Assembly: GCA_003644505.1 (NCBI GenBank)
Contig: QNCM01000009.1
Location: 1 to 45,685, forward strand
Direction of reading: 5' to 3'
DNA from: Candidatus Makaraimicrobium thalassicum
GTDB lineage: Bacteria; Omnitrophota; Gorgyraeia; Tantalellales; Tantalellaceae
Length of the DNA stretch: 45,685 nucleotides
Shown here: positions 1 to 9,549 of the stretch, one piece after another
Numbering within the stretch: position 1 is the first letter of the stretch
Layout of the letters: each line of letters opens with the position of its first letter
The notes under the pieces: model-generated
What the model was told of the DNA's origin: nothing
Seen by the model: the letters and a program-made list of their open reading frames with translations, nothing else
Databases searched by the model: none
Position numbers and translations under genes: made by a program

Positions 1-267
1 GGGATCTTTCAGTTTTTTCATATGCGTTATGAACCTGTTGGCCTTGACAGCGTAAATAAACCCCGGGGAGGCCTGGTCGCGCCATCGCTCAAAAGTGGAT
101 AATTCGGGGAGCTGGTAAAAAGTATTATTTATCTCGACCGTCGAAAAAACAGCCGAATATTCCCTGAACCAGGTTTCTGAAGAACTTTTCCCGGGATAAA
201 AACGGCCTTTCCAGTGATTATAGTTCCACCCTGAACACCCTATATGAATAACTGGTTTCTTCCTCAT
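1..267 (-). CDS. DUF72 (YecE-like) protein, N-terminal part
   Basis: This is the first 89 codons of a protein that runs off the left edge. It reads M-R-K-K-P-V-I-H-I-G-C-S-G-W-N-Y and then W-K-G-R-F-Y-P, followed by F-S-T-V-E-I-N-N-T-F-Y. These are the hallmark N-terminal motifs of DUF72, a TIM-barrel family of unknown biochemical role. An in-frame TAA lies four codons upstream of the ATG, so 267 is the only possible start unless a non-standard codon is used. The ribosome-binding site is poor. It lies 63 bp downstream of nifJ on the same strand and may be read from the nifJ transcript. The family call is firm; the function is not known. Confidence 0.9.
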   Translation of the reverse strand, partial: MRKKPVIHIGCSGWNYNHWKGRFYPGKSSSETWFREYSAVFSTVEINNTFYQLPELSTFERWRDQASPGFIYAVKANRFITHMKKLKDP

Positions 268-330
268 GGAAAAGCCGGTTTATTTGGCCGGGCAGAGCTT
301 TTGCTTTACTTGGCGGTTCCGCTTTCTTCT

Positions 331-3300
331 TCATCCGTGTATATCTTTTTTTTCCGAAAGGTACCTGTACAGGTCATACTGCTCCCGGACATGTTTCTGC
401 GCTTTTTCCAGAAGAATTTTCGCTCTTTCGGGATTGGTCTTTTTGAGAACGTTATAACGGTTCTCATTATAGACATATTCTTCCAGCCTGATGCTCGGCG
501 CTTTGCTGTCAAGCACCATAGGGTTCTTTCCCTGCGCGCGCAGGCCGGGATTATATCTGAACAAAGGCCAGTGTCCGGATGCGACCGCCTTTTTCTGTTC
601 ATCATTACCCTTGATCAGGTTATAACCGTGCGCTATGCAGTGCGAGTAGGCTATGATCATCGAAGGCCCGTCATAAGACTCAGCCTCGCTGAACGCTTTA
701 ATAGCCTGCATGGGATCCGCACCGATCGCTATCTTCGCCACATACACATACCCATAGCCTATTGCCATCAAACCCAGGTCCTTCTTGCCGATGGGCTTAC
801 CCCCGGCCGCGAACTTGGCTACCGCGCCCATGGGTGTTGATTTTGAGGCCTGGCCGCCCGTATTCGAATAGACTTCAGTGTCGAGAACAAGCAGATTAAC
901 ATTCCGGCCGGCTGCCAGCACGTGGTCAAGCCCGCCGTAACCGATGTCATACGCCCATCCGTCCCCTCCGACCCCCCAGACGGATCTCTTCACGAAATAA
1001 TCGGCTACAGTCAGGAGTTCCCCACAATCAGTGGAATAGCACTTTCGTAAAAATCCCTTGAGTTCGGATACCCTGGCCCTCTGCCGTTCGATCCCGTCCT
1101 GCGCCGACTGGTCGGCGGATCTTAACTCTTCGAGGAGTTTTCTGAGTTCCGGTTTGCACTTATTCCCGGCAAGGATCTTCTCCGCCAGCTCATCGGCATA
1201 TTCGGTATATTTATCCACCGTAAGGCACATGCCGTAAGCGATCTCTGCCGTGTCCTCAAAAAGCGAATTGTTCCAGGCAGGCCCGCGCCCGTCGGAACGC
1301 GTGCAATACGGGGTGGTCGGCAGGTTCCCTCCGTAAATCGAGGAACAGCCGGTCGCATTGGCGATCAGCGCCCTGTCACCGAAAAGCTTTGTCAGAAGCT
1401 CCACATATGTCGTCTCTCCGCAGCCCGCACAGGCGCCGGAATACTCAAAAAGAGGCTTTATGAACTGTATCCCCTTCATGTCACGCCGGTAAAGGCCGGG
1501 GTCCGTATCCGGGATGCTGAGAAAGAACTCGTAGTTCTTCCTCTCCTGCTCCCGGAGCGCTTCCTGCGGCATCATTCTGACGGCTCCTTTCGCCTTCAGC
1601 GGGCAGTATTCCACGCATACCCCGCAGCCGGTACAATCTTCAGGAGCTACCTGAAGCGTGTACTCATGCCCTTCAAGCCCTTTAGGCGGCTTCGGTTCGG
1701 CATGCTTGAACGCCCCCGGCGCGTCTTTAAGCAATTCCTTTTTATACATCTTCGCGCGGATCGCCGCATGAGGACAAAGAAGCGAACACTTCCCGCACTG
1801 GATACATACCTCCGGATCCCATACCGGAATGTTAACGGCGATATTGCGCTTCTCATACTGGGTCGTCCCCAGAGGCCATGACCCGTCCGCGGGCATTTCG
1901 GAAACTTTTACCGTTTCTCCTTCTCTCCGCAATATCTTTGCCGTGGTTCTCTTAACGAACTCCGGAGCGCTTTCAGGCATAGTCGCTTTCTCCTCTACCT
2001 TCCCCTTAAAGACCCCGGGAACGTCCACTTCCTCTATGCCTCCCAGCGCTATATCCACGGCCCGGTTGTTCATCTCAACGATCCTCTCGCCTTTTTTGCC
2101 GTAGGTTTTCCTGATCGCCTCTTTAATGGCGCTGACAGCGGCCTTCTCGTCCAGTATCTTCGATATCTTGAAAAACGCGGTCTGCATGATAACGTTGATA
2201 CGCCAGCCAAGCCCGAGTTCTTTCGCTATCCTGAGGGCATCTATGACATAAAACTTCAACTTTTTATCCACGATCTGCTTCTGGACCTTCGCCGGGAGAC
2301 ATCCCCATACCTTGCTTCTGTCATACATGGATGTTAAAAGAAACGTGCCGCCGCTCATGACATTTTTCAGCATGTCGTATTTCTCCAGGAAAGAAAAATT
2401 ATGACACGCCAGAAAATTGGCCTCTGTGATGAGATACGGACTGCGGATCGTTTTCTTCCCAAAACGCAGGTGGGATATCGTGACCGCGCCGGCCTTCTTC
2501 GAATCATAGACAAAGTAACCCTGCGCGCTGTTGTCGGTCTTTTCCGCGATTATCTTGATGGAATTTTTATTGGCTCCCACAGTACCGTCCGAACCGAGAC
2601 CGTAAAACATGGCCCGATAGATATCATCGCTCTCAGTGCTGAAAGACGCGTCATAATCCAGGCTCGTGTGCGTAACGTCATCGTCTATCCCGACGGTAAA
2701 ATGGTTTTTTGCCTTTTTCTCCGCCAGGTTGTCGAAAACCGCCTTGATCATGGCGGGGGTGAATTCGGCCGAGCCAAGACCGTATCGGCCGCCGACTATG
2801 CGGGGATATTTTTTGAACGGCGCGGCCCCTTCTTCCAGGGCCTCTCCCGCCGCTGTCCGGACATCCTCATACAGGGGCTCTCCCAGACTGCCCGGCTCCT
2901 TGGTCCTGTCCAGGACAGCGATGCCCTTCACCGTGGCCGGCAGGGCGCTGACGAACGCTTTTGTGTCAAACGGCCGGAAAAGCCTGACCTTTAGCACGCC
3001 TGTCTTTTCCCCCCTGGAATTGAGATACTCCACTGTCTCATGGACCGCCTGTCCGCCTGAACCCATTATTACGATAACCCTGTCGGCGTCTTCGGCTCCC
3101 ACATAGTCAAAAAATTTGTACTGCCTGCCCGTGATCCCGGCAAACCTGTCCATGGCTTTCTGCACTATGGCCGGACATGCCTGATAATATTTGTTGACCG
3201 ACTCGCGCCCCTGGAAATATACATCCGGGTTCTGTGATGTTCCGCGGATCACCGGATGCTCAGGGCTCATGCCCCACTTGCGATGCGTGTGAATAAACTT

Positions 3301-3891
3301 CTCGTCGAGCATGGCCCGCATATCCTCGAAATTCAGCTCCTCGATCTTCTGTATCTCATGAGAGACCCGGAACCCCTCAAAAAAGTGAAGGAACGGGACT
3401 CTTGATTCCAGCGTCGACGCCTGCGCTATAAGCGCAAAATCCATGGCTTCCTGGATGCTGGAAGAAGCGAGCAGCGCCCATCCGGTGCCCCTCGTGGCCA
3501 TGACATCGGAATGATCCCCGAAAATGGACAATGCCTGACAAGCGATCGAACGGGCCGCGATATGGAACACGGCCGGCGTAAGTTCCCCGGCGATCTTGTA
3601 CATGTTGGGTATCATCAAAAGAAGCCCCTGCGAGGCCGTAAATGTGGTCGTCAGCGCGCCTGTAGTCAACGCTCCATGGACAGCGCCTGAAGCACCGGCT
3701 TCGGACTGCATCTCGACGACTGTCGGGACAGTCCCCCATATATTCTTCTCGCCCCTTGCCGATTTGGCATCAGATATTTCCCCCATGGCGGAGGACGGGG
3801 TGATGGGATAAATAGCAATAACCTCATTTGTAGCGTGCGCGACATGCGCAACCGCGCTGTTCCCGTCATGAGGAACCATCCTGCGTTTCAT
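331..3891 (-). CDS. nifJ: pyruvate:ferredoxin (flavodoxin) oxidoreductase, single-chain
   Basis: This 1186-residue cytoplasmic enzyme converts pyruvate and CoA to acetyl-CoA and CO2 while reducing ferredoxin, the central pyruvate step of anaerobic metabolism. The length is normal for homodimeric PFOR. It opens with the POR N-terminal pyrimidine domain (I-Y-P-I-T-P-S-S near residue 30), followed by the gamma and EKR regions. Two ferredoxin-type 4Fe-4S motifs follow: C-I-Q-C-G-K-C near residue 695 and C-T-G-C-G-V-C near 751. The TPP domain has C-A-G-C-G-E near 820 and an N-A-T-G-C-S-S-I-Y-G-G motif. An AGGAGG site at about 3898-3904 fixes the ATG at 3891. It has its own promoter candidate upstream. 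Confidence 0.98.
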   Translation of the reverse strand: MKRRMVPHDGNSAVAHVAHATNEVIAIYPITPSSAMGEISDAKSARGEKNIWGTVPTVVEMQSEAGASGAVHGALTTGALTTTFTASQGLLLMIPNMYKIAGELTPAVFHIAARSIACQALSIFGDHSDVMATRGTGWALLASSSIQEAMDFALIAQASTLESRVPFLHFFEGFRVSHEIQKIEELNFEDMRAMLDEKFIHTHRKWGMSPEHPVIRGTSQNPDVYFQGRESVNKYYQACPAIVQKAMDRFAGITGRQYKFFDYVGAEDADRVIVIMGSGGQAVHETVEYLNSRGEKTGVLKVRLFRPFDTKAFVSALPATVKGIAVLDRTKEPGSLGEPLYEDVRTAAGEALEEGAAPFKKYPRIVGGRYGLGSAEFTPAMIKAVFDNLAEKKAKNHFTVGIDDDVTHTSLDYDASFSTESDDIYRAMFYGLGSDGTVGANKNSIKIIAEKTDNSAQGYFVYDSKKAGAVTISHLRFGKKTIRSPYLITEANFLACHNFSFLEKYDMLKNVMSGGTFLLTSMYDRSKVWGCLPAKVQKQIVDKKLKFYVIDALRIAKELGLGWRINVIMQTAFFKISKILDEKAAVSAIKEAIRKTYGKKGERIVEMNNRAVDIALGGIEEVDVPGVFKGKVEEKATMPESAPEFVKRTTAKILRREGETVKVSEMPADGSWPLGTTQYEKRNIAVNIPVWDPEVCIQCGKCSLLCPHAAIRAKMYKKELLKDAPGAFKHAEPKPPKGLEGHEYTLQVAPEDCTGCGVCVEYCPLKAKGAVRMMPQEALREQERKNYEFFLSIPDTDPGLYRRDMKGIQFIKPLFEYSGACAGCGETTYVELLTKLFGDRALIANATGCSSIYGGNLPTTPYCTRSDGRGPAWNNSLFEDTAEIAYGMCLTVDKYTEYADELAEKILAGNKCKPELRKLLEELRSADQSAQDGIERQRARVSELKGFLRKCYSTDCGELLTVADYFVKRSVWGVGGDGWAYDIGYGGLDHVLAAGRNVNLLVLDTEVYSNTGGQASKSTPMGAVAKFAAGGKPIGKKDLGLMAIGYGYVYVAKIAIGADPMQAIKAFSEAESYDGPSMIIAYSHCIAHGYNLIKGNDEQKKAVASGHWPLFRYNPGLRAQGKNPMVLDSKAPSIRLEEYVYNENRYNVLKKTNPERAKILLEKAQKHVREQYDLYRYLSEKKDIHG

Positions 3892-3980
3892 TCCTTAACC
3901 TCCTGATTTAGCTGCAACCATAGCCAGGGTTCAAATAAAATCACTCCGGATACGACCTTTCCGGCACAATAGAATGTTAC

Positions 3981-4009
3981 ATTTTAACATAACAGGCAAT
4001 AGTTGTTAA
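3981..4009 (-). promoter_or_regulatory. candidate sigma-70-type promoter for nifJ
   Basis: Read on the minus strand, TTAACA (4004-4009) and TAAAAT (3981-3986) are separated by 17 bp, with TGT just before the -10 (extended -10). This predicts a leader of about 80 nt before the nifJ ATG. It is a pattern match only. Confidence 0.45.
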
Positions 4010-4043
4010 GGGATTTTCTCGGAATTTTATCGGAAGAAAACAC

Positions 4044-4079
4044 AAAAAAGGCGGGTCTCCGAAGAAACCCGCCTTTTTT
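4044..4079 (-). terminator. rho-independent terminator after the 4094-4894 gene
   Basis: Perfect 13-bp arms lie at 4044-4056 and 4067-4079, with a GGCGGGT/ACCCGCC core and A6/T6 ends. The minus-strand transcript would form the GC stem followed by a U tract 15 nt after the stop codon of the membrane-protein gene. The structure is symmetric and so could also work in the other direction. Confidence 0.9.
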
Positions 4080-4093
4080 CACAAGAAACAGGA

Positions 4094-4894
4094 TCACTGG
4101 CCGGTATCGGCCTGCTGGATGCTCTCCTCATGCCCTTTGCCCTCGATAAGGGACATGTAAAAAGCCATAAAAGCGACCATCATAACGATCGATATATAAG
4201 ATTGAACAGCCGCGTTTACAATCGCCAACAGGACCTTGCTTATACCCGCGGGAAGAGGTACTGACACCAACCCGAGGATAAACCCTATTATCACTGAGAT
4301 CAACAGGCTTATAATGACCATCACCAGGAAAAGCCGCAAAGTTTTCCAAAAATTGGACTTTGCCACGTCAATCCCTTTTTTAAAAGCCAGAAGAACGCCC
4401 ATATCTTCCGCGACAAGAGCATATACGGGGTAGATCAGCAGGGTTATGACGCCAACCGCCGCGGCGGTAACAATAGCGGCTACAAGGCTCCGCGTCAGAA
4501 TATTATCGCCCAGCAACAATATGCCGGCGCTCACCAGGCTGAACAACAGGACAATACCTGCCGCGATAAGGACATAAAGAAGCAGGAGCCCCAGGATCCG
4601 TCTGTAGAACTTTTTGCCGTAAGCGATAAACTGGGCCATGCCGGCCGCTGCGGTCTTTATCTGATCCTTTACCAGGCCCAGCGCCCCGCCCTGCAGGAAT
4701 ATGAATATCAGAAAAAACAAAATGCTCGATATGAGCGATACCACTATAACCCCCGGGTTTCGCACCCTCTCCGGGTTGGCCAGAGGTAGACTGAACAGCC
4801 CTATAACCGTGTTAAAAATGAAAAATACCAGAACCACATTCATAAGTTTCACGGTCTGCCCAAAACCTTTTTTAACAGCCTCTAATACGCCCAT
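4094..4894 (-). CDS. polytopic membrane protein of unknown function
   Basis: The protein has 266 residues and about six hydrophobic segments: roughly 17-38, 50-70, 98-120, 135-158, 190-215 and 225-250. A short positively charged loop around residues 75-95 contains K-D-Q-I-K-T and K-K-F-Y-R-R. No catalytic motif is visible. The pattern resembles bacterial membrane proteins loosely grouped with the glycerophosphodiesterase membrane domain/YciC type, but I cannot assign it. An AAGGAGG site sits just upstream of the ATG. With its own promoter (5005-5032) and terminator (4044-4079) it is probably transcribed alone. Confidence 0.7.
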   Translation of the reverse strand: MGVLEAVKKGFGQTVKLMNVVLVFFIFNTVIGLFSLPLANPERVRNPGVIVVSLISSILFFLIFIFLQGGALGLVKDQIKTAAAGMAQFIAYGKKFYRRILGLLLLYVLIAAGIVLLFSLVSAGILLLGDNILTRSLVAAIVTAAAVGVITLLIYPVYALVAEDMGVLLAFKKGIDVAKSNFWKTLRLFLVMVIISLLISVIIGFILGLVSVPLPAGISKVLLAIVNAAVQSYISIVMMVAFMAFYMSLIEGKGHEESIQQADTGQ

Positions 4895-5004
4895 TCGTCC
4901 CTCCTTAGCTAATGTGTAGTCTCGATTTTAAAATACCTTCCCGTCACGCAGTATCGCGCAAATAGCACGGGGCAGGAATAACAATACAGACCTGCACTAA
5001 AAAA

Positions 5005-5032
5005 AGTATAATGATAATGCGTATCGTGTCAA
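5005..5032 (-). promoter_or_regulatory. candidate promoter for the membrane-protein gene
   Basis: On the minus strand, a consensus TTGACA (5027-5032) and TATACT (5005-5010) are 16 bp apart, in the 176-bp gap between recR and the membrane-protein gene. The -35 is perfect and the -10 differs at one base. Confidence 0.6.
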
Positions 5033-5070
5033 GTTTAACGGCCAGGCGATCACACGCCCGGCGCGGCGCC

Positions 5071-5673
5071 CTAAACCCCTCTGCGTTCTTCAAACGCCCT
5101 CTGAAGCGTCGCGATATCCGCGTGCTCAAGACTGCTCCCCACAGGCACCCCGCGCGCAAGACGGGATATCTTGACTTTGAACGGTTTAAGAACTTCAAAA
5201 AGGTATAAAGCGGTGGTTTCTCCCTCGGTGGTAAAATCCGTCGCTATGATAACCTCTTTGACATGCCCCTTTTTGACCCTCTGGACCAGTTCCCTGATCT
5301 TAAGTTCTTCCGGCCCAACGCCGTCGATCGGCGACAGTTCCCCCAGAAGAACGTGATACAGCCCTCGGTATGCCCCGCTTTTTTCCATGGCAATTACCCC
5401 GCTGGGCCCTTCAACCACGCATAATTTCGAGGTGTCCCGTGTTCTGTCCGAACATATGGAACAGACCTCCTTTTCGCTGAGGTTATTGCACTCTTCGCAG
5501 AACCTGATGTTCTCCTTGACCTCGCCTATACGGCGCAAAAGCGAATTAACCTCTTCCCCGGACGACTGCAATATGTAAAACGTTAATCTCTGCGCCGAAC
5601 GAACGCCTATTCCCGGCATCCTGCTGAAGGCATCAATGAGCCTTTCCATCGGCCGGGGAAATCCCTTTATCAC
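5071..5673 (-). CDS. recR: recombination mediator protein RecR
   Basis: RecR works with RecF/RecO to load RecA on gapped DNA. The 200-residue length is normal. The N-terminal helix-hairpin-helix covers about residues 10-28 (M-P-G-I-G-V-R-S-A-Q-R). The zinc finger uses Cys59, 62, 71 and 74, and a Toprim domain follows from about 82 (V-V-E-G-P, then the acidic I-A-T-D-F-T-T-E-G-E-T-T-A). Its ATG overlaps the dnaX stop (5670-5673), implying translational coupling. The ybaB/ebfC gene commonly found between dnaX and recR is absent here. Confidence 0.97.
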   Translation of the reverse strand: MIKGFPRPMERLIDAFSRMPGIGVRSAQRLTFYILQSSGEEVNSLLRRIGEVKENIRFCEECNNLSEKEVCSICSDRTRDTSKLCVVEGPSGVIAMEKSGAYRGLYHVLLGELSPIDGVGPEELKIRELVQRVKKGHVKEVIIATDFTTEGETTALYLFEVLKPFKVKISRLARGVPVGSSLEHADIATLQRAFEERRGV

Positions 5674-7337
5674 TTTTGGTCCTCCATGAAATCCCTTACC
5701 ACATGACCGCCGAACACATCCATAGCCCTTTCTATGACCGGGTTTATAACTTCCTTTGCTTTAGCCCTTTTTCCAGCGTCATCGCCGCTGTTACGGGCAG
5801 ATTCACCTAAAAATTCCAGAAGCGTAAACTCCACCCGCGGCGAATTGCCCGTAACTTTATTCACCGCTTCTTCTATGATGCCCCTGTTGTCCGCCGTTTC
5901 AAGAGCCTCTTTATTGAAAGAGTGATCTTTCCCGAACCCGATAACTACTTTATCCTCACCGAACTCTACAGGTTTAGCCGCGCTGAGGAACGTGAACACG
6001 GACATCTTTTTATTCCGGACGTAATTCAATACCGCCTTCCAGTGGAATTTTGCCGCGTCAAGATCCGGCCCCTGCGATCCGTTATCATTGATCTCCCCGC
6101 CAAAATTCCGCTGGCGGTGATCCGCCTCTGGACCGCCCTGTTCCGTGGCCTCGGGACAGAGAGGGCCCGCTGAAAGCGCTTCTCCGGTCTCACCGCCGTC
6201 TTCTTCCATCTTTTGCAGCCTCGCAAGGATCTGCGGCAATGATAACATGCTCCCCCTCCTGGTAAGCCGGATAAGGGTTATCTCAAGAGGGGCCCGCGTA
6301 AACACCACGCCTTTCATCAATGTCAAGCAATGCGTAAGATTCTGTAAAATGTAAAGTATCTCCTCCAATGACAGTTTTGCGTGCTGCGCTTTCAGCTTTT
6401 CAAGCTCGTCTCCGGTAAACGCCATATCGAATGTCGGATCGCCGGTTGTTTTGAGGATCATGAGATCCCTGTAATGTTCTATGACGCTGTTTACTATAAA
6501 TATGGGATCCTTGCCGCCTGTTATCATCTCATCAAGTATACCGGCGGCACGTCCGGGATCGTTCTCGATCACGGCATCCGACAACCCGAATATTTTATCC
6601 CTGTGAACCATACCCAGGAGTTCCATGACATCATCGGGAAGGATCGTCTTCCCCGAAAAGGAGATCATCTGATCCAGTATGACCAGGGAATCCCTCAGGC
6701 TCCCGTCCGCGCTGCGGGCTATCAAAAGAGCGGCCTTTTCGTCGACATTGACCTTTTCTTTTCGCGCGATAGCCAAAATCCTTTTATATATCATCTTCGG
6801 CGGTATTTTCCTGAAATCGAACCTCTGACAGCGGGACATGATAGTAGGCAGGACCTTATGCGGCTCTGTCGTGGCAAACATAAACTTGACATGAGAGGGA
6901 GGCTCCTCCAGCGTCTTTAAAAGGGCATTAAACGCTCCCTGCGACAGCATATGGACTTCATCGATGATGTATATCTTGAATTTTGCCCTGGAAGGAGAAA
7001 ATTTTACGTTCTCCCGGAGGGTCCTGATCTCATCAACACCGTTATTGGACGCGCCGTCGATCTCCAGCACATCTATATTATTGCCTTGCGTTATCTCCCT
7101 GCAGGAAATACATTCGTTACACGGGCTTTTATCCGGCGGCTTTTCGCAATTCAGTGTTTTGGAAAGCAACCGCGCGATCGAAGTCTTCCCCACACCCCTG
7201 GGGCCGCAGAATATATACGCGTTGGCGATCCGTCCGTTAAGGACAGAATTCCTGAGCGTCCTCGTAATGATCTCCTGTCCGACGACGTCATCAAAGGTTT
7301 GAGGCCTGTATTTTCGGGCTAGCACCTGGTAAGACAT
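5670..7337 (-). CDS. dnaX: DNA polymerase III gamma/tau subunit
   Basis: This is the clamp-loader ATPase of the replicative polymerase. The 555-residue AAA+ protein has Walker A G-P-R-G-V-G-K-T at residues 45-52, zinc cysteines at 64, 73, 76 and 79, Walker B/DEVH at 126-129, sensor 1 T-T-E-P at 156-159 and an S-R-C arginine-finger motif near 169-171. A low-similarity linker around 370-430 separates the ATPase part from a C-terminal tau-like region. An AAGAAGGG site precedes the ATG. It is co-transcribed with recR, whose start overlaps its stop by 4 bp. I saw no clear slippery A-tract frameshift signal for making gamma. Confidence 0.97.
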   Translation of the reverse strand: MSYQVLARKYRPQTFDDVVGQEIITRTLRNSVLNGRIANAYIFCGPRGVGKTSIARLLSKTLNCEKPPDKSPCNECISCREITQGNNIDVLEIDGASNNGVDEIRTLRENVKFSPSRAKFKIYIIDEVHMLSQGAFNALLKTLEEPPSHVKFMFATTEPHKVLPTIMSRCQRFDFRKIPPKMIYKRILAIARKEKVNVDEKAALLIARSADGSLRDSLVILDQMISFSGKTILPDDVMELLGMVHRDKIFGLSDAVIENDPGRAAGILDEMITGGKDPIFIVNSVIEHYRDLMILKTTGDPTFDMAFTGDELEKLKAQHAKLSLEEILYILQNLTHCLTLMKGVVFTRAPLEITLIRLTRRGSMLSLPQILARLQKMEEDGGETGEALSAGPLCPEATEQGGPEADHRQRNFGGEINDNGSQGPDLDAAKFHWKAVLNYVRNKKMSVFTFLSAAKPVEFGEDKVVIGFGKDHSFNKEALETADNRGIIEEAVNKVTGNSPRVEFTLLEFLGESARNSGDDAGKRAKAKEVINPVIERAMDVFGGHVVRDFMEDQK

Positions 7338-7416
7338 GGTACCCTTCTTATAGCACAGTGCTCATCAAAATTCAAGTCCCGCAGTTTCATGGTCTCACCC
7401 CCGGAGTGCAGTCACG

Positions 7417-8202
7417 CTATTTCTCCTGTTCCCAGAAATACTCCAACATCCTGCTGTCCATCGATGAACCGTCAAAATACGGCCCTGCCAGTCTGCCGCC
7501 GCGACCTTTCGCGCCCCTCACCGGGCCCGGTCCGGATCCCATTGGAGCAGGCTGAGGGGCTATACCGCCGGTGGCAAGTATCCCGATAATAAAACAGGAA
7601 TCCTTCCATTCCGCAAAACATTCGGAAATCGCTTTGGCGGAACCGCGGAAAACTATCAGCGTACCTTCTTCCCGGGCCGGTGCGTAATAAAGAAGATAAT
7701 TATAAAGAGCTCTTTCTGTCATCTCTCTGTCCCCGGAAGATACCCCTGACCCGACAGTTACCGGGACATTTTTACACGGCGGCAGAGTGAACGTACAGGA
7801 AGCTCCCTGGGGAAAAGGAATATTGTTATGTGAATAGCCTCTCTGCCACGATCGCATGCCGTTCTCCACAGCGCCGGCGACCGCTTTAACACAGCCGATA
7901 TAGTCTTCCGATTTCCCCTCTCTGTCAAAAGACGCCAGTATGCTTGAAGCGCTAATGACAGGTCCGCCGATATCGCCGGGCTGCAGGAGCCCCTGTGACC
8001 CCTCTACCTCGATACCGTTTAACAGGACAGAATCCTGCCACTCCTTCCAGGCTTTTTCAATAAGGAATGATACTTCACCGGCAAACTGCTTCTTGCTGCC
8101 CAGTGTGGAGAAAATGCCGCCGTCTTTCTCTTCCGCTTCCGCATGACTGAAAAACAAGGCAAGAAACAGCAGAGAAAAAGACAATATCCTCGAATGTTTC
8201 AT
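7417..8202 (-). CDS. secreted or periplasmic protein of unknown function
   Basis: I do not recognise the family. The start is placed at the ATG at 8202 because this ATG overlaps the stop of the upstream glycosyltransferase as ATGA and begins a clean signal peptide (M-K-H-S-R-I-L-S-F-S-L-L-F-L-A-L-F-F, cleavage likely after A-E-A). A longer reading frame to 8253 lacks this logic. The mature part, about 240 residues, has a run of cysteines, including a C-T-F-T-L-P-P-C motif and S-E-C-F-A-E-W-K-D-S-C, which may form disulfides. A Gly/Pro-rich stretch precedes the C terminus. Translational coupling to the GT4 gene suggests an envelope role, but this is inference. Confidence 0.65.
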   Translation of the reverse strand: MKHSRILSFSLLFLALFFSHAEAEEKDGGIFSTLGSKKQFAGEVSFLIEKAWKEWQDSVLLNGIEVEGSQGLLQPGDIGGPVISASSILASFDREGKSEDYIGCVKAVAGAVENGMRSWQRGYSHNNIPFPQGASCTFTLPPCKNVPVTVGSGVSSGDREMTERALYNYLLYYAPAREEGTLIVFRGSAKAISECFAEWKDSCFIIGILATGGIAPQPAPMGSGPGPVRGAKGRGGRLAGPYFDGSSMDSRMLEYFWEQEK

Positions 8203-9521
8203 GGTTGCTGAAACAGTTCCATATACTGCCTGGCTATACTTTCCCATGTCCATGTGTTCCTGATCTTTTCGTTGAATTTTAACACACGGCGCACTCCCGT
8301 CTGCCAGTTATCGACTGTCCATACGATCGCTCTGCCTATATTTTCCGCGAAATCGACGCGATGGTCCTCCGTTATCCTGGCCATAACACCGTACTCAGTG
8401 ACTATGCCCCATCCGCGGTCCCGTCCCGAATCACTTTCGAACATGAATTTCGGGCCGTTGGTATCGGCCGAGACTATCATATTCCCCCTTGCGGAAGCTT
8501 CAATAACAGACATACCGAAAGGTTCCTTCAGCGTCGGCAGTATGTATATATGCTTGTCATCCAGTATCTCTTTTTTTTCAGCCTGAGGGCTTATAGCGCT
8601 CCGTAGCTTAAATTTCACTTCCAGGTTACCCGGAGTATCCTCCGCTTCTTTTTTAAGCTGTGTTATATATGCATCCGAAGACGGGATCCCGGCGATCGTC
8701 AGAGAGAATCTGTATGAAGACAGCCTGGCTGCCGTTTTTGCCCCGTTAATTGAAAATTCTACGCCCTTGCTGGGGTCGATCCTGCAAAAAGTAACCAGAT
8801 TTACCCGTTCAGGGACCTTCCCAAGTTTTTGCTCAACCTGTTCATCGCTGATCAGAAAATCTTCGTTACAGCCGCTGGAGATCAGTATTATTCTTTCGGC
8901 ATACTTCCCGGCATCTTCATCGAATTTTCCGATAATCTCTTTAAACTCATTGCGGACTATGGGACTGTTGACAATGACATGATCCGCATAGCGGGCCATC
9001 GCCTCCCATTCGCTAATCCTGTCAAGAAGCTCCGAGGTGCCCTCAAACGCGCCGACAAACTCACCTTTTCCTGTTGTGTAAGTCGTCTCCAGGGCATGGA
9101 TGGTGGATATGACTTCCGGGCCCGTCCCCCGCAGCTCCTTCGCCATATAACCAGGGAGGATATGATGCCCGTGAAGGTTTATGATATCAAACTCCTCCGG
9201 CGAATCCTTCAGCCACCTGACAACTGTGTCCGCGAAACACTTGATCCTGCCCAGCTCCTCGTCTTTAGTCCCCTCATACGGCTGTTCGATGCCGCTATCG
9301 ATAAGAAACCTTATTACTTTCAATCCGTCCCTGGTCCGGACGCTGAAAGGGTATTCCCCTCCCTTCAGCCGGGCTCCCTGCAGTGTCTTTTCCGTATGAA
9401 TGGAAATAACGGTTACATCCAGCCCTGATCTCAGGAACTGCTCGCAGATATGGGCCACATGCACACCACCGCCGCCTGTAGCGGTCTCTTCAAATTGTAA
9501 AGATACAAGAGCGATTTTCAC
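8199..9521 (-). CDS. GT-B glycosyltransferase, family 4
   Basis: This is a 440-residue nucleotide-sugar-dependent retaining glycosyltransferase. The N-terminal acceptor domain has the G-G-G-G-V-H-V loop near residue 17 and a conserved H-G-H-H patch. The C-terminal donor domain carries the E-x7-E signature in E-P-F-G-M-S-V-I-E-A. Its overall look is closest to the sucrose/glycogen-synthase-like branch of GT4, but donor and acceptor cannot be read from sequence. It sits between a ROK sugar kinase gene 28 bp upstream and the secreted-protein gene whose ATG overlaps its stop. The three may form a small carbohydrate operon. Confidence 0.88.
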   Translation of the reverse strand: MKIALVSLQFEETATGGGGVHVAHICEQFLRSGLDVTVISIHTEKTLQGARLKGGEYPFSVRTRDGLKVIRFLIDSGIEQPYEGTKDEELGRIKCFADTVVRWLKDSPEEFDIINLHGHHILPGYMAKELRGTGPEVISTIHALETTYTTGKGEFVGAFEGTSELLDRISEWEAMARYADHVIVNSPIVRNEFKEIIGKFDEDAGKYAERIILISSGCNEDFLISDEQVEQKLGKVPERVNLVTFCRIDPSKGVEFSINGAKTAARLSSYRFSLTIAGIPSSDAYITQLKKEAEDTPGNLEVKFKLRSAISPQAEKKEILDDKHIYILPTLKEPFGMSVIEASARGNMIVSADTNGPKFMFESDSGRDRGWGIVTEYGVMARITEDHRVDFAENIGRAIVWTVDNWQTGVRRVLKFNEKIRNTWTWESIARQYMELFQQP

Positions 9522-9549
9522 GGATATTCCTCTTACGCGCGTTTTTACC

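Noticed and set aside
2401-2994. Long plus-strand open frame (197 codons) and similar ones opposite nifJ, dnaX, metE and the GT4 gene
   Set aside because: They lie antisense to firmly identified genes, have no recognisable motifs and show the composition expected of shadow frames.
5040-5066. GCCGGGCG/CGCCTGGC hairpin after recR as a terminator
   Set aside because: The stem has a mismatch or G-U pair and no T run follows, so I could not support it.
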